From Bacteroidota bacterium (GTDB taxonomy: Bacteria > Bacteroidota > Bacteroidia > AKYH767-A > 2013-40CM-41-45), in assembly GCA_003151745.1 (NCBI GenBank), contig PLYJ01000124.1, forward strand, positions 1-46,424: a DNA stretch of 46,424 bases. The letters are read 5' to 3'. The notes beneath the pieces were generated by a model. That model saw only the letters and a list, made by a program, of their open reading frames with translations, was not told the origin of the DNA and made no database searches. Of the stretch, positions 1 through 8,185 are shown piece by piece (the stretch's first letter is position 1; every line of letters begins with the position of its first letter). A program made the position numbers and the translations under genes.

Positions 1-18
1 TTTTTTTAGGAAGGTACA

Positions 19-238
19 GTTACCTTTCCCTATTTCGTGGTTACAGCTAACTACATCATGGTTACCTGTCGTTTTACTGTAGTTATCTGTAACTAACGAA
101 TAGTTACCTTTCCCTAAACGGTAGTTACCTGTAATCACATCATGGTTACCTGTCACCATTCCTTAGTTACCTGTAATCATGTAATGGTTACCTTTCCCTA
201 TTTGGTAGTTACCGGTAATCGCGTTGTAGTTACAGGTA
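19..238. repeat. Degenerate tandem array, 21-bp period, ~10.5 units, consensus GTTACCTGTAATCACATCATG / GTTACCTTTCCCTATTTGGTA
   Basis: GTTACCT-like starts at 19,40,61,82,103,124,145,166,187,208,229, exactly 21 bp apart. Confidence 0.95.
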
Positions 239-384
239 TTTTTTAATTGGATGAGGAAAGAAACGTTGAAAAGACAAGCGTAATTTATAAAACTAAAAGG
301 AATATTTGTTCAACAACTCTACTCTTCAATGTTGATGTGAAACGCTATTATTTGAACGTGTTTGCCCGTTTAATAGTGAGCAGC

Positions 385-1716
385 TTACTGAAATAACTCA
401 CCTGCTATTTTATCAGCGAAGAACTTTCCCTTATGTGTAAGCACAAAGTTTTGACTAGCGCCTGTCCCGCTTAATGCGGGATTTTCCACTAAGCCGTCAT
501 TGATATAAGTCGAAACAGTCTTGTAAAAATCCTCCGCAACCTTTTCTCCAAAATCATTTTTAATCTTTTCAAGATTAACACCCCATATCGTGCGCAAAGA
601 AACCATGACGTATTCATTGAATTTTTGCGTTGGCGTAAGTATTTCTTTTTCAAACGGCACGTTGTTTTGTTTTATCGCTTCTATATATTGAGCGTTGTTT
701 CTCACATTCCATTGCCTTGAAGCGCCATCGTACGAATGCGCGGAAGGGCCGAGGCCGAGGTACTTTTTTCCAAGCCAGTAGCTGGTGTTATGCTTTGAGT
801 AGTAAGTAGTATAGTCGGCAGTTGGCAGTTGGCAGTCCGCAGTATGCACGGAATCAGGTGCAGTGCTCACTGGAGACTGTGGACTGTGGACAGTAGACTT
901 TATTCTCGCAAAGTTCGAAATCTCGTATTGCTCGAAACCATTGTCAGCAGCCATTTTCATCAGGATGTCGAATTGCTGTGATGCCTTTTCATCGTCCACA
1001 TTTTTCAGTTTCCCCTTTTTAATAAAATCGGCAAGAGGCGTTCGTTCCTCAACGGTAAGACAATAGCAGGAAAGATGATTGATCGGGAGTGCGAAGGCCG
1101 TTTCCAAGTTTTTAATCCATTGCTCGTTGCTGAGTGTCTGGATTTCATAGATGAGATCAACAGTGATGTTGGTGAATCCGCTGTCGGCAGCTATATACAC
1201 ACATTCATGTGCCTGCGTGCTGTTGTGTGCTCGGTTCATTAATTGCAAATCCACATCTGCAAAGCTTTGTATTCCGATGCTGAGGCGGGTTATTCCTGCT
1301 TCCTTGTACCCAGTTAGTTTTTCTTTTGTGAGGTCGTCGGGGTTGGCCTCCAGTGTTATTTCGGCATCCTTTTCTACTGTGTGGTATTTTCCTATTTCAT
1401 CCAGAATTCTTTTGATTTCATCTGCGGATAGAAGAGATGGAGTGCCTCCGCCGAAGTAGATGGACCTCACCCCCTCAGTCCCCCTCTCCTTGAGGAGAGG
1501 GGGAAGTGGCGCGGAGAGATAGTGCTGCTGTAATGAGATTTCTTTAATAAGCGCTTCGATGAAATCATCTTTTGTTTTGAGCGAGGTTGAAAAATAAAAA
1601 TCACAATAATGACAGGCTTGCTTGCAGAAGGGGATGTGAATGTAGATGCCAAAGCCCCCCTGCCCCCCAAGGTGGGGTATTGAGCTACCATGATGTATTT
1701 TTGTTTGATTGCCCAT
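385..1716 (-). CDS. hemW: HemW-like radical SAM protein (coproporphyrinogen III oxidase-like), with in-frame repeat-derived insertions
   Basis: GIYIHIPFCKQACHYCDF radical-SAM CxxxCxxC motif, IYFGGGTPS, LGLGPSAHS. Confidence 0.9.
   Translation of the reverse strand: MGNQTKIHHGSSIPHLGGQGGFGIYIHIPFCKQACHYCDFYFSTSLKTKDDFIEALIKEISLQQHYLSAPLPPLLKERGTEGVRSIYFGGGTPSLLSADEIKRILDEIGKYHTVEKDAEITLEANPDDLTKEKLTGYKEAGITRLSIGIQSFADVDLQLMNRAHNSTQAHECVYIAADSGFTNITVDLIYEIQTLSNEQWIKNLETAFALPINHLSCYCLTVEERTPLADFIKKGKLKNVDDEKASQQFDILMKMAADNGFEQYEISNFARIKSTVHSPQSPVSTAPDSVHTADCQLPTADYTTYYSKHNTSYWLGKKYLGLGPSAHSYDGASRQWNVRNNAQYIEAIKQNNVPFEKEILTPTQKFNEYVMVSLRTIWGVNLEKIKNDFGEKVAEDFYKTVSTYINDGLVENPALSGTGASQNFVLTHKGKFFADKIAGELFQ
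814..897. repeat. 12 consecutive degenerate heptamers inside hemW
   Basis: gtcggca|gttggca|gttggca|gtccgca|gtatgca|cggaatc|aggtgca|gtgctca|ctggaga|ctgtgga|ctgtgga|cagtaga. Confidence 0.85.
1465..1506. repeat. Palindromic 42-bp heptamer element inside hemW
   Basis: cctcaccccctcagtccccctctccttgaggagagggggaag; similar to the palindrome at 21563-21605. Confidence 0.75.
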
Positions 1717-1821
1717 ATAGCAGTCCTAAAAATAAAATCGAAAGTTGAGAAAAATGCAAAGTTAGGCTTTCAAGAAGGGATAAGCGTTGTATCCCCCTTT
1801 GGGGGCAGGGAGGCTGCTTTT

Positions 1822-2976
1822 CTATTTCTTAAGGACAATCCGAAAAATCGTTCCCTTATTGGGTTCGGAGCTTTTTACAAAAATCTGCCCGTCATGATAT
1901 TCTTCAATGATGCGCTTGCTGAGCGAGAGGCCAAGCCCCCAGCCGCGGCTCTTGGTCGTGTAGCCGGGTTTGAAAATAGTTTTATAGTTTGCCTTTGCAA
2001 TTCCTTTTCCCGTATCGGCAATGTCTATATATGCGAACTGGTGCTGATCGGTAATGGTTACTGTAATTTTACCCGGCGTGCCCATGGCATCAATGGCATT
2101 CTTCAGCAGGTTTTCTATGACCCACTCAAACAGCGGAACATTGATCGGAGCATGCACTTCATTAACCGGCGGAACAAGCTTAAAGGTAATCTTATCAGAT
2201 GCGCGCGACTTCATATAATCCATCGAATGCTGCATCACTTCGCTTAGATCTTCTTTTTTAAGTGAAGGAGCAGAACCTATTTTTGAAAAACGCTCGGTGA
2301 TGGTTTGCAGGCGTATAACATCCTTTTCTATTTCCTGCGTATATTCTTTATCTGCGCCTTTCATCTTTAAGTAATCCAGCCATGCCATGAGCGATGACAG
2401 CGGAGTGCCAAGCTGGTGGGCTGTTTCCTTTGCCATGCCTACCCACACCTGGTTTTGCTCTGCCTTGCGCGATGTGCTGAAAGCAAGATACGACACAAAT
2501 AAAAACAAGGCAATAACCGCTAACTGGAAGTACGGATAATAACGAAGCTTGACGAGCAGGCTGGAATCTTCATAGTATAAATACTGTTTGAAGCCGCCCA
2601 GCTCACTTTTAAAATCAATGAAAATAGGATCATGCTCCGACTTCATGATTTGAAGATGCTGCTCCAGGTAGGTCATGTCCTTCTCCCGAAGGGAATCGAG
2701 GTTTCGTGAAGCCATGATTTTCCCTTTGTCATCGGTTTGAATAATGGGGATGGTCGTGTTGTTGGAAATGACAGAGCTGAGAAAAACAATGTCTTCATTC
2801 GTGCCCACTGCAGCGAAGCGCTTGGTGGCCTCAGCCCAAATCTGCATTTTCTTCTTTTCCTCTTCCGATAATTGCTTTACCAGCCTGCTGGTGTACCAAA
2901 GGGATGCAGCGCCGATCAGTAAGGCGGCAACGAGCAACAGGGCTTTCCAGCGTTGTTTTTGTGTGTAGATATTCAT
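1822..2976 (-). CDS. Sensor histidine kinase, membrane-bound
   Basis: H-box AKETAHQLGTPLSSLMAW, N-box ENLLKNAIDAM, G-box DTGKGI and GWGLGLSLSKRI. Confidence 0.9.
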   Translation of the reverse strand: MNIYTQKQRWKALLLVAALLIGAASLWYTSRLVKQLSEEEKKKMQIWAEATKRFAAVGTNEDIVFLSSVISNNTTIPIIQTDDKGKIMASRNLDSLREKDMTYLEQHLQIMKSEHDPIFIDFKSELGGFKQYLYYEDSSLLVKLRYYPYFQLAVIALFLFVSYLAFSTSRKAEQNQVWVGMAKETAHQLGTPLSSLMAWLDYLKMKGADKEYTQEIEKDVIRLQTITERFSKIGSAPSLKKEDLSEVMQHSMDYMKSRASDKITFKLVPPVNEVHAPINVPLFEWVIENLLKNAIDAMGTPGKITVTITDQHQFAYIDIADTGKGIAKANYKTIFKPGYTTKSRGWGLGLSLSKRIIEEYHDGQIFVKSSEPNKGTIFRIVLKK

Positions 2977-3088
2977 GGCAGCATAAATGCGACCCCAAAC
3001 CTACATGATTCGTTCGGGAAACACAAGAAGTGCATAACGTAAAATTGAATTATTTATTTCATTTCTGATTTATTTAGACAACTTCAAC

Positions 3089-3157
3089 AGGGAGTTAGAA
3101 GTGGGAAGCCGGCTTATACTTCTTCCTTCTCCCTACTCCTGACTCTCTATTTTTTAT
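3089..3157. repeat. Heptamer-type imperfect inverted repeat upstream of panC
   Basis: gggagttagaagtgggaag ... ttctccctactcctgactctc. Confidence 0.5.
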
Positions 3158-3171
3158 ACCTTCGGCACGGT

Positions 3172-4035
3172 ATGCAGGTAACAGAAACGAAATCCGCTTT
3201 GATGAAATTGCTAGCTCCTCTCCGGCTGGAGGGAAAGAGGATTTCTTTTGTGCCAACAATGGGTGCGCTTCATAGAGGGCATATATCCCTGGTGGATCGT
3301 GCGCGCAAAGAATGTGATATAGTTGTTTGCAGCATCTTTGTTAACCCGACACAGTTTAATAATCCTGGTGATCTGAAGAACTACCCCCGAACAGTTAAGC
3401 AGGATTCGGCTATGCTTGAGAAGGCATTGGTTGATATTGTTTTTCTTCCTTCGGTTGAAGAAATGTATGCTCCGGGAGAGATAGAGGAAACATTTGATTT
3501 CGGAATGTTGGATAAGGTGATGGAAGGCGCTCAGCGTCCCGGTCATTTTAAAGGTGTAGCCATCATCGTTTCGAAGTTATTTGAAATCGTTCGTCCGCAT
3601 AAAGCCTATTTCGGAGAAAAAGATTTTCAGCAATTAACCATTATTCGGGAACTCGTTAATCAAAGGAAGTCCCTTACGTACGGGATTGAAATTATAGGTT
3701 GCGAAACAGTACGTGAACAAAGCGGTTTAGCCATGAGCTCAAGAAATATGCGGCTTACGGAAGATGAAAGAAAAGAAGCGGCGAATATTTACAAGGCGCT
3801 TTCCATGATTAAAAGTGAATGGAAGAAATCAAACACGAACAATGCCGAAATCATCAACAAGGCAATTAAAGTGATTGAACAAAACGGAATGATGAAGGTG
3901 GAGTACCTGGAAATTGCTGATGAAAAGACGTTAATGCCGGTTAATTCGGAGAATCAAGGGAAGCTTCTGCGCTGTTTTGCTGCGATTCAATTAGGCAATG
4001 TACGCCTCATAGATAATATGAAACTGGAAATTTGA
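3172..4035 (+). CDS. panC: Pantothenate synthetase
   Basis: FVPTMGALHRGHISLV, VNPTQFNNPGDLKNYPRT, YFGEKDFQQL. Confidence 0.96.
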   Translation: MQVTETKSALMKLLAPLRLEGKRISFVPTMGALHRGHISLVDRARKECDIVVCSIFVNPTQFNNPGDLKNYPRTVKQDSAMLEKALVDIVFLPSVEEMYAPGEIEETFDFGMLDKVMEGAQRPGHFKGVAIIVSKLFEIVRPHKAYFGEKDFQQLTIIRELVNQRKSLTYGIEIIGCETVREQSGLAMSSRNMRLTEDERKEAANIYKALSMIKSEWKKSNTNNAEIINKAIKVIEQNGMMKVEYLEIADEKTLMPVNSENQGKLLRCFAAIQLGNVRLIDNMKLEI

Positions 4036-4150
4036 AACTGACTGTAAGTCATTCTGTAAGAATATTGTTGATTCCGAGCAGTTAACTAATAAGATGCTTT
4101 CAGCATAACCTTCGGTTAGTTTCCCCTTAATTTCTACTTTTGCGCCCGTT

Positions 4151-4498
4151 ATGCAAATACAGATATTAAAATCAAAGATTCACAGGGCAACGGTAACGGA
4201 AGCCGACTTAAATTACAAAGGGAGCATTACAATAGATGAAGATCTTATTGAAGGCGCGAACCTGATTGAAAATGAAAAAGTAGAAGTGCTGAACGTTAAC
4301 AACGGAGCGCGTTTCGAAACATACGTGATTAAAGGCAAGCGGGGCAGCGGCCAGATTTGCCTGAATGGCCCTGCTGCAAGACAAGCCTTGGTAGGAGACA
4401 TCATTATTGTAGTTTCTTATGCAACAATGGATTTTGAAGAAGCTAAAAAGTTTAAACCTGCTCTTATTTATCCGAACGCACAGAACAGGCTAAAATAG
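4151..4498 (+). CDS. panD: Aspartate 1-decarboxylase
   Basis: [27 protein letters not shown] cleavage region and [10 protein letters not shown]. Confidence 0.96.
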   Translation: MQIQILKSKIHRATVTEADLNYKGSITIDEDLIEGANLIENEKVEVLNVNNGARFETYVIKGKRGSGQICLNGPAARQALVGDIIIVVSYATMDFEEAKKFKPALIYPNAQNRLK

Positions 4499-4500
4499 AT

Positions 4501-4600
4501 ATGTGATATGAGTATTGAGATATGAGAAAAGCCGGAATCCTTTATATTTATAGATTCGCCTTTAGTCTAACGTCTCACATCTCATATCTCCCGTCTCAAA
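4501..4600. repeat. Heptamer-type inverted repeat between panD and the next gene
   Basis: atgtgat|atgagta|ttgagat|atgagaa ... gtctcac|atctcat|atctccc|gtctcaa. Confidence 0.6.
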
Positions 4601-4610
4601 TTCTTCTCTT

Positions 4611-5624
4611 TTGAAAAAAACTGTATTATCAATACTTAAATACTGCATTCTCCTTAGTATTGGCGTTGCCCTGTTCCTATTGGCGTTTCGCGGTGTGGAT
4701 GTAAAGAAGACTTTTTCAGAAATAAAAAATGCAAACCTATGGTGGCTTGGCTTGTCCATTCTGGTTTCGCTTTTTGCATTTGTAAGCCGTGCTTACCGTT
4801 GGAATCTTTTAATTGAGCCGCTTGGTTACAAGCCGTCGTTAAAAAATACTACGGCTGCATTGATGGTAGGTTATCTTGCAAACTTTGCTGTTCCGCGCCT
4901 TGGCGAGGTGTCCCGCTGCGGCGCTTTGAGCACTGCCGAAAAAGTTCCGTTTGATAAGTTGTTGGGAACGGTGATTGTGGAACGTGTGATTGATGTACTC
5001 TCGCTGCTCATCATTATTATCATCACAGTAGCTGTCCAGTTTGATCAGGTGAAGAATTTCTTTTTTGAAAAATTTGTTTACGGAGTAAAAGATAAAGCTT
5101 ATAGCATTATGCATGCGGTGTGGTTTATGCCAGTGGCTATCGGCGGATTAGTGATAGTCACGATTGTGGTTATATATTTCATGAGGAGCAAAGCGACCTC
5201 AACACTGATGGTCAAAATTCGTGCGTTACTGAAAGGAATTGTCGAAGGGGTCAAAAGTGTTCAAAACCTGCGAAGCGTACCCTTGTTCCTCTTTCACACG
5301 ATTTTTATCTGGACAATGTATTTCTTCATGGCTTACTTTGGCTTTTTTGCCTTGAATGCTACAAGCGGCTTGGGCTGGCAGGCAGGGCTCATGAGCCTTG
5401 TTGCCGGAGGCATGGGTATGTCAGCGCCTGTGCAAGGAGGCATCGGCGCATATCATTACATGGTTTCACAAGCCTTGTATATATACAAAATTGCAATTAA
5501 CGATGGATTGGCCTATGCAATTATGATGCATGGTTCACAGTTTCTGGTTGTGATTTTATTCGGCGCCGTCGGTTACGTAGTTTTGTGGTTCGGAAATAAA
5601 AAGAGAGAAAATGCAGATGCTTGA
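4611..5624 (+). CDS. Lysylphosphatidylglycerol synthase TM-region family (UPF0104) membrane protein; TTG start in the track
   Basis: Multi-TM protein; YLANFAVPRLGEVSRCGAL and PVQGGIGAYHY family motifs. Confidence 0.85.
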   Translation: MKKTVLSILKYCILLSIGVALFLLAFRGVDVKKTFSEIKNANLWWLGLSILVSLFAFVSRAYRWNLLIEPLGYKPSLKNTTAALMVGYLANFAVPRLGEVSRCGALSTAEKVPFDKLLGTVIVERVIDVLSLLIIIIITVAVQFDQVKNFFFEKFVYGVKDKAYSIMHAVWFMPVAIGGLVIVTIVVIYFMRSKATSTLMVKIRALLKGIVEGVKSVQNLRSVPLFLFHTIFIWTMYFFMAYFGFFALNATSGLGWQAGLMSLVAGGMGMSAPVQGGIGAYHYMVSQALYIYKIAINDGLAYAIMMHGSQFLVVILFGAVGYVVLWFGNKKRENADA

Positions 5625-6102
5625 TTTCATTCGCTCAAAGGTGTTGGATACAGCTGCACTACGGCGCAAGGTAAGTGTGTGGCGGCTACAATCGAAGAAA
5701 ATTGTTTTTACCAACGGCTGCTTCGATATTATGCATCTTGGTCATGTAGATTATCTCGCAAAAGCATCGGACGAAGGGGACGTGCTCATCGTTGGCGTCA
5801 ATAGTGATGCCTCTATCAAGAAATTAAAAGGACCACATCGCCCTATCAATAATGAAGAGCAGCGGAGCATGCTCATTGCCTCTTTGCACTTTGTGGATGC
5901 CGTTGTAATTTTTAATGAAGACACCCCTTACGAACTTATCAAGACCGTGCAACCGGATGTGCTGGTGAAAGGCGCTGACTATGCTCCTGAGAAAATAGTC
6001 GGTTATGATATTGTAACTGCAAAAGGCGGTCGCGTAATTACGATTGAATTGCTGCCTGGTTATTCCACTTCTCTTATTGAAGAGCGGGTTAAAAAATCTT
6101 GA
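5611..6102 (+). CDS. rfaE2: D-glycero-beta-D-manno-heptose 1-phosphate adenylyltransferase
   Basis: VFTNGCFDIMHLGHVDYLAKA, LKGPHRPINNEEQR, GYSTSLIEER. Confidence 0.92.
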   Translation: MQMLDFIRSKVLDTAALRRKVSVWRLQSKKIVFTNGCFDIMHLGHVDYLAKASDEGDVLIVGVNSDASIKKLKGPHRPINNEEQRSMLIASLHFVDAVVIFNEDTPYELIKTVQPDVLVKGADYAPEKIVGYDIVTAKGGRVITIELLPGYSTSLIEERVKKS

Positions 6103-6124
6103 CTTTAGTTCAATCCTTCAGCAA

Positions 6125-6427
6125 TTATTTAAGCCGGCTGGCATGGACAACCTGGTAAATAACCAATTTGTCTTTTAAAAGCTTGTAAATAAAAACATAG
6201 GTTTTATTAAAAAGAGCGCATCTGTAATTGCGTGCTGCTAATGCCGGATGTCTGCACACAGGATACTTTAACGGAAGTATGGCCAACGACTCTGCAAAAA
6301 GATAAAGTTTGTTTGCAAACTTTTCTGCTGTTTGCGGATACCCTTTTTCGCTTATATAAATAGCAATTGCTGTTATTTGCCTTTCTGCTGAAGGCTTCAG
6401 GAAAACCTCTATTTTCTTTTTTGCCAT
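6125..6427 (-). CDS. RelE/ParE-family toxin
   Basis: VFLKPSAERQITAIAIYISEKGYPQTAEKFANKLY...FNKTYVFIYKLLKDKLVIYQVVHASR. Confidence 0.8.
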   Translation of the reverse strand: MAKKKIEVFLKPSAERQITAIAIYISEKGYPQTAEKFANKLYLFAESLAILPLKYPVCRHPALAARNYRCALFNKTYVFIYKLLKDKLVIYQVVHASRLK

Positions 6428-6684
6428 GCAGCAATTTTCGAAGAAGTCTTTTTACGTGCTGTAACCAATGAAAGATTTTTACCTCGTGATGCGCGTTCAA
6501 GAAAGTTAATGAGTTCCTCATCCTTTAGTTCTTTTCCCGGTAACACAAGCTCTACTTCTTTTAAAAAACTAATTTGCGAGGATAATTCTCCTATAACTAC
6601 TTTGCTAAGGTTTTTATCCGCTTTGAGTTTACGATAAAGTTTAATTCCGTAATTATCGTTGGTTTGGATAGTTATAGTTGTCAT
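6409..6684 (-). CDS. Putative antitoxin partner of the RelE/ParE toxin
   Basis: Small ORF directly upstream of and overlapping the toxin gene. Confidence 0.65.
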   Translation of the reverse strand: MTTITIQTNDNYGIKLYRKLKADKNLSKVVIGELSSQISFLKEVELVLPGKELKDEELINFLERASRGKNLSLVTARKKTSSKIAAWQKRK

Positions 6685-6733
6685 AGTCGTAGAAATTTAA
6701 GCAAAGCTACAAGTTTTATATCTTGCAGGCAAT

Positions 6734-8110
6734 ATGGCGAAAATTAAAACAGCTTACTTCTGTCAGAACTGCGGAGCGCAATCTGCCAAATGGATTGGCA
6801 ACTGTCCTTCTTGTGGTGAATGGAATACCTATGTGGAAGAAGTAATAAACGCAGGCATTGACAAAAATCAATGGGATAAGCCAATAGATAAAAAGCCCTC
6901 CATCAGTAAGCCTCAAACGCTTGCAGAGATTTCCATTACACAGGATCATCGAATGGCTATTCCAGATAAAGAGCTGCATCGCGTGCTTGGCGGAGGGTTG
7001 GTGTATGGTTCTTTAGTATTGATGGGCGGAGAGCCCGGCATCGGCAAGTCCACATTGCTGTTGCAGCTTGCTTTGAAGCTGAAAGATAAATGTGTGCTTT
7101 ATGTTTCGGGTGAAGAGAGTGAACAACAAATCAAAATGCGTGCAGAGCGGCTTGGTTTGAAGAGCGAGCAATTGTTTGTGCTGACAGAAACATCGCTGCA
7201 AAATATTTTCACCCACATTCAAAAGCTCACGCCCGATCTTCTCATCATTGATTCTATTCAAACTGTACATACCGATGTCATTGAATCATCACCCGGCAGC
7301 GTATCACAGATACGCGAATGTGCTTCTGAATTATTGCGATATGCAAAGCAGACCGCAACTCCCGTTTTCCTGATTGGACATATTACGAAGGATGGTTTGT
7401 TAGCCGGTCCAAAGGTGCTGGAGCACATGGTGGACACGGTATTGCAATTTGAAGGCGACAGACATCATGTGTATCGCATTTTAAGAGCAATGAAAAACCG
7501 TTTCGGTTCTACTGCTGAACTCGGTATATATGAAATGCAGGGTGCAGGATTACGTGAGGTAAGCAATCCGTCAGAAGTTTTAATAACGCATCGTGATGAA
7601 GCATTGAGCGGTGTTGCAGTTGCTGCAACGATGGAAGGCATACGCCCGTTGCTTATTGAAGTGCAAGCATTAGTAAGCTCAGCAGTATATGGCACTCCTC
7701 AACGCACTGCTACAGGCTTTGATTTGCGACGGTTAAGCATGCTGCTTGCTGTGCTTGAAAAACGTTGCGGCTTTCGTCTTGGCGCAAAGGATGTGTTCCT
7801 CAACATTGCCGGAGGCATACGTGTTGAAGATCCTGCTATTGACCTTGCTGTTATATGCGCCGTGCTTTCATCCAATGAAGACCTTCCTGTATCGGCAAAG
7901 AATTGTTTTACTGCCGAAGTAGGATTGAGCGGAGAGATTCGTCCTGTTACACGAATAGACCAATGCATCAGCGAAGCAGAGAAGCTCGGTCTTGAGAAAG
8001 TGTTTATCAGCAAGTACAATCTGAAAGGCCTTGACAAAAAGAGATTTCCTTCGATTGAAATTATTCCTGTGGCAAAGGTGGAGGAAGTGTTCGGAGTACT
8101 TTTTGGTTAG
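6734..8110 (+). CDS. radA: DNA repair protein RadA
   Basis: CQNCGAQSAKWIGNCPSCGEWNT zinc finger, GGEPGIGKSTLLLQ Walker A, KNRFGSTAELGIYEM. Confidence 0.97.
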   Translation: MAKIKTAYFCQNCGAQSAKWIGNCPSCGEWNTYVEEVINAGIDKNQWDKPIDKKPSISKPQTLAEISITQDHRMAIPDKELHRVLGGGLVYGSLVLMGGEPGIGKSTLLLQLALKLKDKCVLYVSGEESEQQIKMRAERLGLKSEQLFVLTETSLQNIFTHIQKLTPDLLIIDSIQTVHTDVIESSPGSVSQIRECASELLRYAKQTATPVFLIGHITKDGLLAGPKVLEHMVDTVLQFEGDRHHVYRILRAMKNRFGSTAELGIYEMQGAGLREVSNPSEVLITHRDEALSGVAVAATMEGIRPLLIEVQALVSSAVYGTPQRTATGFDLRRLSMLLAVLEKRCGFRLGAKDVFLNIAGGIRVEDPAIDLAVICAVLSSNEDLPVSAKNCFTAEVGLSGEIRPVTRIDQCISEAEKLGLEKVFISKYNLKGLDKKRFPSIEIIPVAKVEEVFGVLFG

Positions 8111-8124
8111 TTAAAAATACTGAA

Positions 8125-8182
8125 AGTTGCAGTAAGCAGTGGCACTAAGCAAGACTGCACTCTGCCACTGCTTACTGCAACT
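8125..8182. terminator. Perfect 20-bp inverted repeat between convergent genes; candidate bidirectional terminator
   Basis: agttgcagtaagcagtggca (18-nt loop) tgccactgcttactgcaact. Confidence 0.7.
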
Positions 8183-8185
8183 TGA

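Noticed and set aside
19-238. CRISPR-like array (conserved half plus variable half)
   Set aside because: Period is only 21 bp, variable halves are ~10 nt and partly shared between units, and no cas genes are present in the window.
863-1459. Plus-strand ORFs antisense to hemW (67 aa, 102 aa)
   Set aside because: Fully antisense to a well-supported gene; open frames explained by codon composition and repeats.
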